Positions 25,151-37,400 of a DNA stretch of 64,000 nt are shown one piece after another. Both the position numbers and the translations under genes were made by a program. Position 1 is the stretch's first letter. Every line of letters begins with the position of its first letter. This DNA is from Coffea arabica (Eukaryota; Streptophyta; Magnoliopsida; Gentianales; Rubiaceae). The DNA lies in contig NC_092323.1 of NCBI RefSeq assembly GCF_036785885.1, forward strand, positions 682,001-746,000, given 5' to 3'. The notes under the pieces were generated by a model that had not been told where the DNA came from, did no database searches, and was given only the letters and a program-made list of their open reading frames with translations.

Positions 25151-25530
25151 AAACATATTAAATATGTATTTGGAGTTGTTTTTGATATATTGTTTGGATA
25201 TAGTGTTTTTGGAGTTGTTTTTGAAATACACATTACTGTAGCATTTGAAATGTGAAAAACAGTTTTTAAAAAACAGACCCAAAAACTTTGGATTGACTAT
25301 TTTTTCAAAAACAGTTTTTCAAAAACAATAAAAGTTACAACAAAGTACTCTAAAAGATAATCTAAAAATTAATTTAAAATTTTTTAAAATTTTACCAAAT
25401 ATCTCAAAATAAAGTGCCAATAAAAAATATTTCAAAATATTTTCTAAAAATATTTCAAAATATACTATAAAAACTCTGCTACAGCAAAGTTTTTCAAAAA
25501 CATCCCCAAAAACAGCTAATCCAAACGGAG

Positions 25531-26459
25531 CCAATGAATCCAAACAAACCCACAGATTTTGCTGGGTCCAGCTACGATTTTTTGCCCTTTTCAGTTTGGT
25601 TTGGGCTGAAGTGATTGCGGATCAAAAGGTTTCCATTGTTTTTCATTTCGTCCACAAATTTGGTCCACCAGGACGCTCCTTGTTTTGAAGAATGTAACAG
25701 TTGTGGGCTTTCTTTTCTCGTCCAATAACCTACTGATTATTACTGTTACGTTAGAATATTTAATTTTTTTTTTCCAGAGGTGTAAGTGGGAGGATTCAAA
25801 TTCGAGACGAATCCAATCAATCAAGAGTTTAGTTTCGTTTCATTGCAAACATGTCTCCCTCAAAAGCTAAAAAACAACCAAATGCAAAGTATTCCCAATT
25901 ATTGTCCTAAAATATGATCATTGTTTTTGCGGTAGCTTCTTTATACTAATGGTCATACTCATACAGATAAATTCCAAGTTATCTTTTGGGTTAAATGCCA
26001 CTCATACATACCACCACCGTTTGATGATTTTTACAGGAGCCACTCACTTGCATCCAATTAGTAGGCTCTTTTTATGTTGATCACCTCGACCTCTTGACGC
26101 TGACTAGCCTACATTTACCAATCACATTAATACGGGCAGCTTACCCTTCTCATTTACCTTAGTCTAACGTTAACGGCTAGGATAACACGCAAGTTATTCT
26201 TCTCAATTTTTAGCCAGAAGATGAGTTTACTAACTAATAACAGTAGTGGTAAAGAGTTCACATGAAACGACAGCATATAGCCCAGCTGCCGTCTGCACTC
26301 TGCAGCAGATGGAGACGGGAGTAAATACACAATGGTAGTAGTAATACGCAAGCCTTCGCCTGGCTTCTTTCAAAGTTCAAAACCCACAACGGTATAGTCA
26401 TAGTAATAGCAAAATATATTATTGTTATTAATGGACGACGAAGTGGAGCCTACGTAACG
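25531..26459. other. gene-free spacer
   Basis: I see no exon chain, terminal repeats or RNA gene in this stretch. The short frames at 25591-25870 overlap on both strands and show no family features. Confidence 0.5.
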
Positions 26460-26472
26460 TACGCCATTGATT

Positions 26473-26617
26473 TTTTTTTTTTTTGATTCATTTCAGGACC
26501 CAACCCTTATTGAAATTGTTGAGTTATTTTTCATTTTTGTTACAAGGATCGAACTCTAATGGATGCTCTGACTGGGAACAACGCCACCAGGTCGACTATC
26601 TCGGAGGAGGAGGGACA
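26473..26617 (-). mobile_element. tRNA-derived SINE, poly(A) tail at the left
   Basis: A T-run (a poly(A) tail on the minus strand) starts the copy, and both sides carry the perfect 13 bp duplication TACGCCATTGATT (26460-26472 and 26618-26630). On the minus strand AGAGTTCGATCC matches a pol III B box, and ATAGTCGACCTGGTGGCG is a weak A box. Duplication and tail are seen directly; the pol III origin is inferred. Confidence 0.75.
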
Positions 26618-26914
26618 TACGCCATTGATTGATGAGTCTAAACTCTAAAGAAAGAAAGAATGCAGACTTTTTTTCTGTAACGTTCATTCAAGGGGGGCCG
26701 CGGCCGCCTTTTCAATAATATCTTTTGGTCTCTTGAGTTTTGGTGATAAAGGGAGGAGTCCCTATTTTGGGTCCCTCGTTCTCGTGACTCGTGAAGTTGC
26801 AAAAGCAAAAGCGGTCATGGGGGACGAATTATTGCATTTAGATGAATAGGAACGCATATAAGTTTCAACGTAATTGCAATCAAAGGAATTAATTAATTCT
26901 TCTATAATCTTAAG

Positions 26915-27358
26915 TAGGGCTGCAAACGAATCGAGTCGAGTCGAATTTTGAGCTAATCGAGCCAAGTTTCGATTAAATTTTATCAAGGTGGAGCTCGACG
27001 AGCCGGCAATTTTTAAGCTCGAACTCGACTCGAATCAAGTCGAGCCGAGCTCGAGTTCGAAAAAAATAAAAAATAATAATTATTTTATTTTTAAAAAAAT
27101 AAATAAAATAATATTTTTTTTGAATAAATAATAAAATATTAAGGATATATACGTAATTTTACTATAAAAATAAAAAATAAAAAATATATATAATATTCGT
27201 AATTTTATTATTAAATAAAAATAAAAAATATAAATATATATACTCAAGCTCGCGAGCCGGCTCGCGAGCTAACGAGCTTAATATTCTGAACTCGAGCTCG
27301 ACTCGAGCTTGATTAATATCGAGCTCGACTCGAGCGGCTCGATTCATTTGCAGCTCTA
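26915..27358. mobile_element. hAT-type MITE, 444 bp
   Basis: The ends TAGGGCTGCAAACGAATCGA and, read inward, TAGAGCTGCAAATGAATCGA are good inverted repeats. The flanks ATCTTAAG (26907-26914) and ATTTCAAG (27359-27366) match at six of eight positions, a worn 8 bp duplication as hAT elements make. The interior has CTCGAGCTCG-type palindromes around an AT-rich core. There is no coding capacity. Confidence 0.8.
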
Positions 27359-27366
27359 ATTTCAAG

Positions 27367-27849
27367 GAAATTTTTTTTTCTTGTTAGATTATAGATTTTA
27401 CGATTAACACAAAAAAAAAAAAAGCAAACAAGAATAGGTAATTTTTACTGGTTTTGATCATCCTCTGCAATATCAGTTTACATAAAGCAAAATGTAATAA
27501 AAGCAAACAAGAGTGAGGTCTGAATACAGTTAAAATAGCCTCGGCTTGAAATTGAAATGAGAAAAAACAAAATAATCAGCTTAAGCAAAGAGTGGAGGGT
27601 AGCAATAAGTAATAATCATCACTGGTGACGCACGTACCCGCCGAACAAAAACCGCAGGAGTTGCAAACGAGAGGTCAGTTGTGTAAATAGGGCGGAATAA
27701 TTGTGTGATTAGGATCCTTTTATGAGACTACAAAACGGATTATTCCAAATTACTACTGCTAAGTAATGAGTACTCCTACTAGCGTTGTTGTGTGATGCTA
27801 CTCTCTCTAATACTCCTACTTTTGTGGGTTGGGTCATGTATTTATAACT
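27367..27849. other. gene-free spacer
   Basis: AT-rich spacer with homopolymers. I see no gene or terminal repeats. Confidence 0.5.
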
Positions 27850-27865
27850 TTGACTAGTGACAATT

Positions 27866-28071
27866 TTTTTTTATTTTTTTTTGTCGAAATGATAGAATTC
27901 TTAGGAGGAAAGGGGAGGAGACTCGATGTGAGTAAAAACTCCATCAAAGAAAGTCAAAGAAGACCGTCACATATTGTGACAAATTTTTAAGGAAGGTTCG
28001 AACCCATAACCTCTTTGCATCACCAAACCTTAGAAGGTTTGAAATGATCACCGGACCAAAGGGGCAATGGC
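27866..28071 (-). mobile_element. tRNA-derived SINE, 206 bp
   Basis: Near-perfect 16 bp duplications flank it: TTGACTAGTGACAATT (27850-27865) and TTGATTAGTGACAATT (28072-28087), one mismatch. A T-run at the left is the poly(A) tail of a minus-strand copy. On the minus strand the head carries GGGTTCGAACC, a perfect pol III B box, with a possible A box at GGTCCGGTGATCA. The copy looks whole. Confidence 0.85.
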
Positions 28072-28087
28072 TTGATTAGTGACAATT

Positions 28088-28395
28088 GAGGGCGGGGAGT
28101 GTGGGTTGGGGGTAAGTAGCTGAAAAGACGTATGGGTGTTCCCAAGGTCCAGTGCACGGTGCACACCTCATTATTTTTTTTTGTTTGTTCACATTACAAG
28201 CAGTTCTAGTGCTACATCATGCATTGCATACGCTCAAAAACGTGTGCCAGTAGTGCCAACAAAAGGACTTGTCTTTGTGGGCGGCCGGGGGAGAGGCCAA
28301 TCATTCACGCCTTGTCTTTCATAATCTTTATTATGGCTTCTCTAGATTCACATGTGTATGTATGCGGTGTATTAATATGGTTCGATGGTTGTTTA
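28088..28395. other. gene-free spacer
   Basis: Overlapping short frames at 28136-28496 are in three phases with no family signature. No RNA gene or repeat end is visible. Confidence 0.45.
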
Positions 28396-28543
28396 GGCCT
28401 TGTTTAGATTGTAATTTTTCGACGAAAAATTACGTTATTTTTCGTGATCACATTTTTCTATTATCTTTTTCCCTCACATACATCAGATTGCTATAGTAAT
28501 TTTTTTCATGAAAAATCATAAAAAATGCAATCCAAACACAACC
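28396..28543. mobile_element. Tourist-like (PIF/Harbinger) MITE, 148 bp
   Basis: The left end GGCCTTGTTTAGATTG and the right end, read inward as GGTTGTGTTTGGATTG, are inverted repeats, and TTA flanks both sides (28393-28395 and 28544-28546), the three-base duplication of PIF/Harbinger elements. Related copies in the window lie near 41298-41450 and 49904-50052. Confidence 0.75.
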
Positions 28544-31400
28544 TTAGTTTTTATTGATGTCCGTTTTTTTTTTTAAATTTAGTTGAATCATTCCATAGAA
28601 TAGATTAGAGCAAGAATAGGAGTGAAGCGAAGGGTAATGATTGATGATTGATGATAAAAGAAAAAAAAAAAAAAAAAAGGGTTGATATACGTGACTAAAC
28701 AAGAGCCCACATAAATTGATTCCCCAACTGTTCACCCCTGACACTTTAGCATGGGATCAATTTTAGAACAAGAATCCATTTTTGATCAATTGAATTTTTC
28801 ATGCAGCTGCTTTTGTTAGTTTGCAGGTCATACAAAGATTCGACTACCAATACAACACCATGATGCTCTGCAGCAAGACTTTGAGGTTCCTGCGAAGTGC
28901 CAAGTGAAGAAGATGAAAGTGCAAATTATTGCTGGTGCGTATTACAAGTTTGAATATCTAATCTCCTTCAAATATATATATATATATAATCTAATAATGA
29001 GATGCAAAAAAGATCAAAAGGGAGGGAGAGGGGAGATTCAAGAGACGTCCACCTCCTCTAGGATTTCTTTATCAGGGTGGTCATTCTCAACTGAATTGTT
29101 GTCGCCCCCAAAATGAGAAAGAGAAAATAATAAAGCATCTTAATTGTTGAAATCATCCATTTGGTCATCCTCCTCAAAAGTCTAAATTTTCGGATAGATA
29201 TAATTAAATAGTTGTAGAGTAGTTCAAAGAGAGGATGATTGAGAGGCTTTAAGGTCATTTCAAACAAATAAAAGAGTGGTGGCAGTTAGTGACCCTACCA
29301 TTATCCTAATTGAGATTGGTCCATTTTTATTTGCTCTTAATTAATGTAGTTAGTAGTATTAGGTTTTAGGAGTAACTGTCCGGGGAGACTTGCTTTTAAA
29401 GTTAATAAATGCTGCGTTCCAATTTGCTTTTTCTTTTTTTCCCTCCAGAATGCGCCTGTCCTTTAGATTGTTGAACATTAAAAGACTAATAACGGTCGAG
29501 ATGGCCAACACTTCCGCAGCAGCGCATGGTATTTTGTTGCGATTAATTATTGATGTGCACCAAGAAAAAAAATAAAGCGTAACTCCGCGTCTGGGATATT
29601 CTTTCTATAAAATGCACTAATCATGATCATTTTTTTTTACGTCTTTTTTTTTTTTTTTGGGCATAGTCATGGTTGGATTGTTATTTTTAATGAATTTTTT
29701 TTAAAAATAATTTCATAAATATATTTTTAAATCGTCCATTTTACTTCATACACATCAATCAATCAATCGTTGTAGAATATTTTTTTAGCAAAATAAAAAA
29801 AAATAATAATAATCCAAATGGGACCGGCCGTATCCTCCGCAAAAGTCTTGGACGGCAATTTGTCTCCTTTAGTACACTATTGAAGCGATGAAAGCTTCAA
29901 CATTCCAACATATTTTTCTCGGTCCTCGGGCTTTTCTGTGTGTCTCTTCCATTTCCATTTCCATTTCCCCCTTGACTTCGCGGTCATGGTTAGATTTATG
30001 ATAAGCATTTCTGTCTAGAAGTAGAGTATATTACTAGTTTACTAGCATTAATTTGACTTCTACCACAGGCTTCCATTTCCCATTTTCAAAAGTTGGCAAT
30101 CTGGCTTTACCCCTTCAAATGGAAACGCATTAAATCATTAATCATCTGAGTATATTATACTTAGAGTTGTCAAAATGGGTAATTTGGACGGGTTTGGGTT
30201 GGGTAAAATGAATAATGGGTATAAGTGAATCAACTCATTTATACCCATTTAATTAGATGGGTATAAGTGGGTAAGTCAAAAAATGAATTGGGTAATCCAA
30301 TTACTCATTTATAACCCATTTATTTTAAGTTTTTGTAAACTCATTTAAATTTATTTTTGCAAACTAAGTTATCAATTTATACCACTCTTTATACCCATCA
30401 TTAGTTTTAAATATTTATTTATAATATTTAATAAACTTAATTACCATTTTTTTTCATTTATACACTATGTCACAAAATTTTTTTTCATCTTATTGATCTT
30501 CCTTCTTTAAATGGTTCACGCACGCGATTGAGTGCCACACAACTAAATTCTAATCATTTGCCTGCGAATTTCCCCAAGACAAAAAACAATTCAGCCATGT
30601 GAGACAAAGACGCTACTAATTGCGTGCGTGTGGGTTAAAGTACAAAGACAACCGCATGGGTATAGAAGCACAATTTGTGGCAGAGCCTTGACAATTTATA
30701 TGCCAAAGAGGTGTTGATCTATTAGTTAAGAGTTGATAATTTATGAATTAGATGTTTTGACTTTAAATTCTTTCTGTTCTTTTTCCACTTTTCAAATCTT
30801 ACCATTCTTCTGCTAAATAAAATTGACAAGCATGCAGTAAATTTTTTTATAAAAAAAATTGACAATTATATAGTGCGTGCATACAGAATCAAATTTGTTA
30901 GGATAAATATTTTTTTTTTCGAATTTTGTAAATTATCTTTTTATTTTGCATACGTTAGTTAACAAAAAGTGCTATAATTTTACTTTCAAAAAAAAAATCT
31001 CATAATCTTTTATCCAAAAAGATTTAATCGAGTCAAATTATACGCAAGTATTTGGCCAAAGTAGTAAAAAATTTCAAGTACTATACACCAAAAAAAAAAA
31101 GGGAACTCAATTCTTGTACGTGCCTTACACGCACCAACTACCAACTCGCAACTGTAAAGTCCGCGCTCAAAGCTTTCTTCTGATAGTTGGATCAGAACGC
31201 GTGGGTCGGTGTGGTACTGGCGTTTCGTTGTGGATGATACAGTGGTGTGTTTGGCTTGCCAGAAAATCCAAAAACACAAAAATCGGAAATTTGATTGACT
31301 GCATTAAAATATCTTTCTCTCAACACATAAATACGCTGAGGTAAACGAGGGATTCCGACAGGCCTCAAGTCCCATGAATTCTCAGTAGATTTTATTCTCT
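28544..31400. other. gene-free spacer with MITE remnants
   Basis: No exon chain is supported. A TTGGATTG-to-AATCCAAATGGGACC stretch at about 29683-29824 resembles the GGATTG MITE family. At 30165-30400 a GGGTAA/GGGTATAAGTG-rich segment starts with TAGAGTTGTC like a hAT MITE end, but I could not find its right end. The stretch just before 31400 should carry the promoter of the C2 gene. Confidence 0.5.
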
Positions 31401-31864
31401 GCATCTCTCTCAGCAACCACTTACTTCGTCAAAAAAGAAAAAAAACGCCTCGATCTGCGAACTGGTTTGTCGTTGGATCTTGGATTAGAGCCACAGATTA
31501 CGCTTAAATTGCTTTTGACTTTGGAGCTAAAAGGCAAGAAAAGGAGAGACCTTTCAACACTACTATTTTCACTCCCTTTTCCTCGGCTTTTTTCTTTTAC
31601 CTTTTTTTAAGCTGCTGTGAATTTTCACTTGCTTCTATGTGCTTTTTGGTGTTGGATTTAAGCTTAATTTGCTTTTTGTTCTCGAGATGTGTAAGATCTG
31701 AATTTTTGTTTCGCTCTCTTGGACTTTTGTATTAATTATTTGGTACAGAACAAAAGGTGGTAGCTTTGTCGATATTTGGTCAGTCCTTGATTTCACTTTA
31801 CTCGGGCCTTGCATATTAGTGGAATTGGAGAGAGTTGTGTTTTGAAGCAGAAGCAGAACAAGGT

Positions 31865-32374
31865 CTGTCTTTCAATAATGTTATCTCAATTTTGGGATCT
31901 TTACAGTTCTGCTTAAATTTGAGCTCAATTTTGGGTTTTACTCGACGGATTTTGTCTGTTTCTGAGTCTGGAATTGGGGTTTTCCAGACGGGTTTTATTT
32001 GGTAAAGTTGGCATTTTTTTTGCTCCAAATTTTCGATATTTAGAGTATTTGAACTCGACTTAGTTTGGGGATCTCTGGTAGCAGTACTGACTTTTCAAGT
32101 TTTAGCTGAGTGAGATCATTAAGTCCAGGTTTGACTGGATTCCTGCGTGTTGACTAGCTTATGTTTACTACTAGTGGTTTCTGCAAGTTCACATATTTGT
32201 GCTTTCAATTATTGACTTCATTAACCTGATTGATCTAAGTAAAATTAGTTATTTTTTCCGGTACTATCAGCTCTAAGGTACAGTGTGATTTGCTTGGTTG
32301 TACAAGTTCAGATTTCGATACAGGCAATGATGTTTCATAATTTCTGAGAGCAACTTTGTTTACTTCTTTTACCA
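31865..32374 (+). other. probable 5' UTR intron of the C2-domain gene
   Basis: A donor-like CAAG|GTCTGT at about 31864 and the acceptor TTACCAG|GCTTATT at 32374 would excise about 510 bp. This leaves a short second leader exon before the ATG at 32396. The coding part itself has no intron. Inferred from splice motifs and the long T-rich tract; transcript data would settle it. Confidence 0.5.
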
Positions 32375-32395
32375 GGCTTATTCTGTGGTCTTGCA

Positions 32396-33706
32396 ATGGA
32401 TTCCCCTCAATCTGTTGTTTCGCCGTTCAAGAGCTCTGCTGTTTTTGCTGAGCCTGAGAAGCAGACTGCTGATCTGTTTGTCAAAAGCCCTGATTACCTG
32501 TCCCGGGGAATTGGTGCTCACAGAAAGGAGGCTGAGGTTTATAACTTGGAGGAATCCGTTGGAACTCTAGAGGTTTACATACACCAGGCTAGGGACATCC
32601 ACAACATATGTATATACCACAAGCAAGATGTTTATGCCAGGCTTTGCCTCACAAGTGACCCTGAAAATGCTGTCTCCACTAAGATAATTAATGGAGGTGG
32701 GCAGAATCCAGTCTTCAATGAGAATCTTAGACTTGGCGTTCGTACTGTCGATACTTCCCTGAAGTGTGAGATATGGATGCTCAGCAGGGTCAGGAATTAT
32801 CTTGAAGACCAGTTGCTGGGATTTGCTTTGGTGCCTCTGTCTGATGTCCTGGTCAAGAGTGGGAAGCTAGAGAAAGAGTTCTCTCTATCATCAACGGATC
32901 TCTTTCATTCCCCTGCTGGATTTGTTCAGTTGTCCCTCTCCTACAGTGGGGCTTTACCTGACGTGCTGGCTATTTCTTCTGCTCCTCCATCTGTTGTTAC
33001 TGATGTAGCTGTACATGATTCAAAAGCAGCCGAGTCTGTTCCGGATGAACTTGACAAAATTGAGTTCCCTGATCCCAAGATATTGAATGAGAATCATTTG
33101 ATGGTCTCCGAGTATTTTGGGATTCCATGTGCCAATCTAGACTCCCAGAGCTCTGACAGCTTCGTTTCTTCAGATACTGAAAATCAGCTGAGTTCTGAAG
33201 CTGGTGTTCAGTTTGTCGAGAGTTTGTCAATGGGCACCGTTGGTTCTACCCAATTCCCAAAGCTTGATTCTCCTCCTAGCAGCGGGTCCACATATGGTTC
33301 ACCAACTGCTTCACTTCCAGTGAGCTCCCAGTCTTCCGAGACACCAGTAGTTTCAAAATCTGCTACTGAAGAATATGCCTTACCTCCTAAAGAAAATGTG
33401 AAAGAGAGAAGCGCAGATGCGGGAGATGCCGAGAGTAAGGCATCTGAAAACCTGCCTGGCGAGTCATTTGTAAAACCTGTCGTCACCGTGAAGATTGAGC
33501 CAGAACAAAAGATGGTGCAACAGGATATTGTGGATATGTACATGAAAAGCATGCAGCAATTTACCGAGTCATTGGCAAAAATGAAACTTCCCATGGACTT
33601 TGAGAGTGGACCAACCAGTTCTGGAAATTCAAGTTCTGATCAGAAACTAGACTCATCTAAGAACTCTGGCAATAGAGTCTTTTATGGCAGTAGAGCTTTC
33701 TTCTGA
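32396..33706 (+). CDS. C2-domain (CaLB-type) protein
   Basis: A single coding exon gives 436 residues. A C2 domain spans about residues 57-190, from GTLEVYIHQARDIHNI through QDVYARLCL, GQNPVFNENLRL and YLEDQLLGFALVPLSDVL to FVQLSLSYSG. Asp residues remain in loops 1 and 2, while loop 3 has only ED, so calcium binding may be weak. The middle is long, Ser/Thr-rich and probably disordered. A conserved tail follows: VTVKIEPEQKMVQQDIVDMY and MKSMQQFTESLAKMKLP. It resembles the Arabidopsis At5g55530/At2g33320 'CaLB' proteins (recalled). A peripheral membrane or lipid-binding role is inferred from the C2 fold only. Confidence 0.9.
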   Translation: MDSPQSVVSPFKSSAVFAEPEKQTADLFVKSPDYLSRGIGAHRKEAEVYNLEESVGTLEVYIHQARDIHNICIYHKQDVYARLCLTSDPENAVSTKIINGGGQNPVFNENLRLGVRTVDTSLKCEIWMLSRVRNYLEDQLLGFALVPLSDVLVKSGKLEKEFSLSSTDLFHSPAGFVQLSLSYSGALPDVLAISSAPPSVVTDVAVHDSKAAESVPDELDKIEFPDPKILNENHLMVSEYFGIPCANLDSQSSDSFVSSDTENQLSSEAGVQFVESLSMGTVGSTQFPKLDSPPSSGSTYGSPTASLPVSSQSSETPVVSKSATEEYALPPKENVKERSADAGDAESKASENLPGESFVKPVVTVKIEPEQKMVQQDIVDMYMKSMQQFTESLAKMKLPMDFESGPTSSGNSSSDQKLDSSKNSGNRVFYGSRAFF

Positions 33707-34458
33707 CTTCCTGTTTTAGTGGATGGGACTTCACAGGTGACTTTAGTGATTAGAATCAAGTGCAATGCCATCAGTGACACTAAGCTGAGTTTTGATTGTG
33801 TCATTTTCGTATGTAAGCAGGCAGTGCTTTAGGTGATGGAAAAGATCTTGACTTGTTCGTGTTGTTTATTGCAGTTGATCCTAGTATATATTTGTCACTG
33901 CTGTACTTCATCATTCTAATCACTGATATACTTGTGATGGTTTGAAAACTCGCCGGTCTGGGCTAGAGTCTCTGTAAATTTCTGATTCTACTAATAACTC
34001 AATCAACTTTCTACAAGAAGTCAATAGTTGGATAATACGTGCTCTGAATCTGGCAATGACTAAACATCTTGTTTCAATTTGTTAGCCAGGTTATGCTAAA
34101 TCAACTGAAGTACCCATGCTAAATCGACACCCTTTTTTGAAGTCTGAACTCGCGTGATGATTGGTTTTAGGATCTATGCGTACTTGCAATCCAGTCTGAA
34201 AAGGAAATGAGATATTTCATATTTAGTCTGCTTGTCTACACTAGTTCACAGAACTGATAATGATTATTAACACATCAATGTTTAACAGCCAATAGGATCC
34301 AGCCTCTTCTGGCAGCTGAAGCTAGGTGATGGACGACTTTAATGTACACACTGCGCCTGCAATGGATGACAAATTATGCTGGTAGGAAAAAGGAAAATCC
34401 AATTGCTAACATGGGAAAAAAGAAAAGGAATTGTTGCATGCTAACTGATGTACAAATT
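33707..34458. other. convergent 3' flanks of C2 gene and TRN1
   Basis: The two genes end toward each other over 750 bp. This holds the C2 gene's 3' UTR at the left and the TRN1 3' UTR at the right. No further gene is visible. Confidence 0.5.
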
Positions 34459-37400
34459 TTAAATTGGTACTTCAATTAGTTCATTTGCTCTGGAGTGTAA
34501 ATGCCTTCTACAAACCCATGCAATTTGACCATCATCCCGGTATCTAACTCGCCATAGTCCAAACTTCTCTGTAATTTCTTTTCCAGTTGAACACCTTCGA
34601 TCCCTTAAGAAATCCACTACCCATTGCTGTGCTGCCCTAAGATCTTGCTGAACGTCCCTTGAGCTGTTATTTCTGTGTCTCCCTCCAAGTGCGGCAGCAC
34701 CCGCAATACCAGCAGCGGCTGCACTGGCACCCCCATAAAGCATGGGAGAGTCAACCAGATGCGAGATTTCCTTGCTCAAATCTGGTATCAGTTGTCCCAT
34801 CCCTGCTGCTAAATGGGCTCCAATCTTTAGAGCAAACGTTAAGAGTTTCATGAAATTTTTCATATGAGGAGCTAGACATTTCAGTGCCCTGTTATCGACC
34901 TGCATCATTTCACATCCAATCTGATCTTCTACCACGTGCATCTCTCGTCGGAATTCACATAACATGTGCAGTCTAAGTGCAGTCATCCCAGAAAAGATGG
35001 TAGTGACCAATCTCCTTGAGTAATTCTCAGTCTGGACAAAATAGAATAGATTCGGCACTTTTCTTTCTTCAACTTGAATGTTGTAGTTCACAAGGTAGTT
35101 TACTTTGCGATGCAGCTCTATTAGAAGCCTGTGTTCATAGTATCTCAAGCCTTGAATTTCCTGTTTTACATCTCGTATTTCTTGTTCAATGATCTTAAGT
35201 CTCTCCAAAACTAATTCTACCCCCTTGGCAATTCCAGCAAATGTGGGTTCAACAGTGGCATTAGCTCCTTCACTGGTAATTGAGGACTGATCCGAGTCAT
35301 CTGTGTTGTTTTCATTCGGGACTTGAAGTTCCACAGCAAGGTTGTGTAGGTCATTGTACCTACAATGAAGTACCTCACGGAAGTCATCGTCTGATAGAAG
35401 ATCTCGAGCATAATCAAACCCTGAGCCCAGAATGGATTTTCCAGAATCAGCTACTGGACCCCATGTGTGCTGATAGTCATACATGCTGTCTGCAGGAACC
35501 GAGAGCAGTGCTTGTTTTAGCTGCTGCAGAGGCACGAATTGGTCTTTCCTGTATCTGGGGGGTATTAGATTTGTGATACATTCTGGCCGCAGAACATTTT
35601 CAGTCAATGTGACACCATGGCAGAGACTCTGAATTGCTGGTATTATCAGCTGTTGGAAAAGTCTGAGTGTTTCTGTTAGGTGTTTAGTGGAGCAAGCAAG
35701 CACATCAATATAGTAACCCAGCTGCCCTCCGAGCTCTATGCGTACATAGATGCCATTGATGCTCATCGAAATGAGGTATTTCTCAATGCTATACGTTGCT
35801 CCATGATGGTCCTTCACTATCCTGTTGTGCAAATGTACCTGGATTTCACGGAAGTGTTTTCTTTTCAAAAGACCAACTATTGATCTCCATTTTATATGGT
35901 GAGAAATTCATACCAATTCTCGAATTTGTTCTCACAGACAGAATCCACTAAGTGCAGACGTAAGCAGTTAATTGACAAATTTCATGCAGATTGTCTTTTT
36001 GGATATCAGCTAACAGTAAGGCAAAATTAAGGTAAGAAAATACTCTTTTTGATGATCTTAGAAGTTCTCAAATTTATACATAGGAATTAGAATAGTTTGA
36101 AACAAAGATATTAACTGAGGAATACCAGGCTATGACAGGTTTTTATAATAGAAGAAAACAGCAAGATAGGATCTGTTTCTCATTTATAACATGCTTGACA
36201 TGTATTGAATTTTTTCTAAGATCAAATAAAATTTTTACTCCAGCAAAGGTGATAAAACGAAACTAATCTAGTTGGAACAACTTGAACCAAAATTATGTGC
36301 AAGAAAATAATGCTCTTTTTCACGTTCTTCCCGGTGTGACATTGAGTTTATTTCCCTCCTTTAGCAGTATAATGCTACTAATTAACTAAATGGAGTATTC
36401 ATCACCTGGGCATACTGAGTTTCTTTCTTATCTATGCAGGATGAAAAATCTCTTTGATATTGAAATTCCTTTTTTCTTCTTAGCAATAGCTGAAAGGTAA
36501 GGGGAGAACTAAAATATGATATAGAAGAAGATTCTTACCTGCAAGCGGGGGAAGAAGCCTGGGGTGAGAAACATATGACTTGAGTCATCGCACTCGAGAT
36601 GTCTGCCTGCATAAATGCAATCAGGTGTGTTTACTTGCCATCTTTGTGCTCTCCACCTTCCTTCATCTAGGATAGAGGGTATGAGCAACAATGAGTTGGG
36701 ATCTGATTGGTCTTGCTGATAACATAGTTCCAATTTAAGCATCATTTTCACAAGATCACTAGCTTCCAGATTCTCAAAAACCTTTGAGCCAATTCCAGGA
36801 ATCTGGCTATGTAAGCTGCCTCTTAAAATCTTCTCAAGCACTTCTCTGCTTATGAATCCTTTATTCTCCAATGAGCTCTGCTTGCTGTTGTCTAATCTGA
36901 TTAGCTGACTAAGTACGTCACTACAAAACCACTCACAATCTAAAATAAGGAATCCAAGTTCCTCGAAGTAAATCACTTCACCTATATGATGAAGACAGAC
37001 AGCAACAGCTCTTCTTTTCATTTCCACTTTCTCCTTGTTATCATGTCTGGATCGAATCCTTAGGTACGGAACCTTGACTTGGCATAGATCACCAAACTCT
37101 TTCCACTTCATTGCTGGCTTATTGTGATTCTCCTGTCTCCACCTTGAAAGTATTTCCACAAGGTCATTGCAGAGCTCGTAAACCCTAGGGACTCTTTCAA
37201 GAACTGTTTTACTAGTCTTTAGTAGGTGATGAGCTAATTTACTCACTGATGCAGATGCTCTTGCATCAACTGTAAATATAGTTGGATAGAATTCAACATA
37301 ACCTTGAAACTTATCTCTTAGTCTCTGAATTAAATTCACAGTCTGCTGCATGTTCTGTGAAGTTTGACTGATTTTGTCATAGTGTGTGAGCACCACAGTT

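Larger units (their letters stand above)
21133..25530. mobile_element. 4.4 kb A/T-rich composite element with inverted-repeat ends
   Basis: The left end GGGTCCGTTTGGATTAGCTG and the right end, read inward as GGCTCCGTTTGGATTAGCTG, form a terminal inverted repeat that continues through GTTTTTGG and the ACTGTA/CTGTAGCA motif. The left end is doubled in tandem (60 bp period, 21135 and 21195). Inside are two direct copies of one unit: both start with TTCGTTTTTCAAATACAAGT (21249 and 23103), and both finish with a TATGTATTTGGAGTTGTTTT to ACTGTAGCATTTG block (near 22960-23050 and 25160-25245). Between these blocks the DNA is nearly pure A and T. No transposase frame exists. A non-autonomous DNA transposon that expanded internally is the likely origin; the superfamily is not fixed because no clean target duplication is visible. 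Confidence 0.7.

Noticed and set aside
30165-30400. Possible hAT MITE beginning TAGAGTTGTC
   Set aside because: Only the left end was seen. No inverted right end or duplication could be located.
33208-33594. 128-codon minus-strand frame
   Set aside because: It is the antisense shadow of the C2-domain gene.
35840-35884. Extra TRN1 coding bases upstream of exon 3 (reading KRKHFREIQ)
   Set aside because: The AG sites there do not keep frame with exon 2. The AG at 35839-35840 does, and it restores the family sequence LQVHLHNRI.
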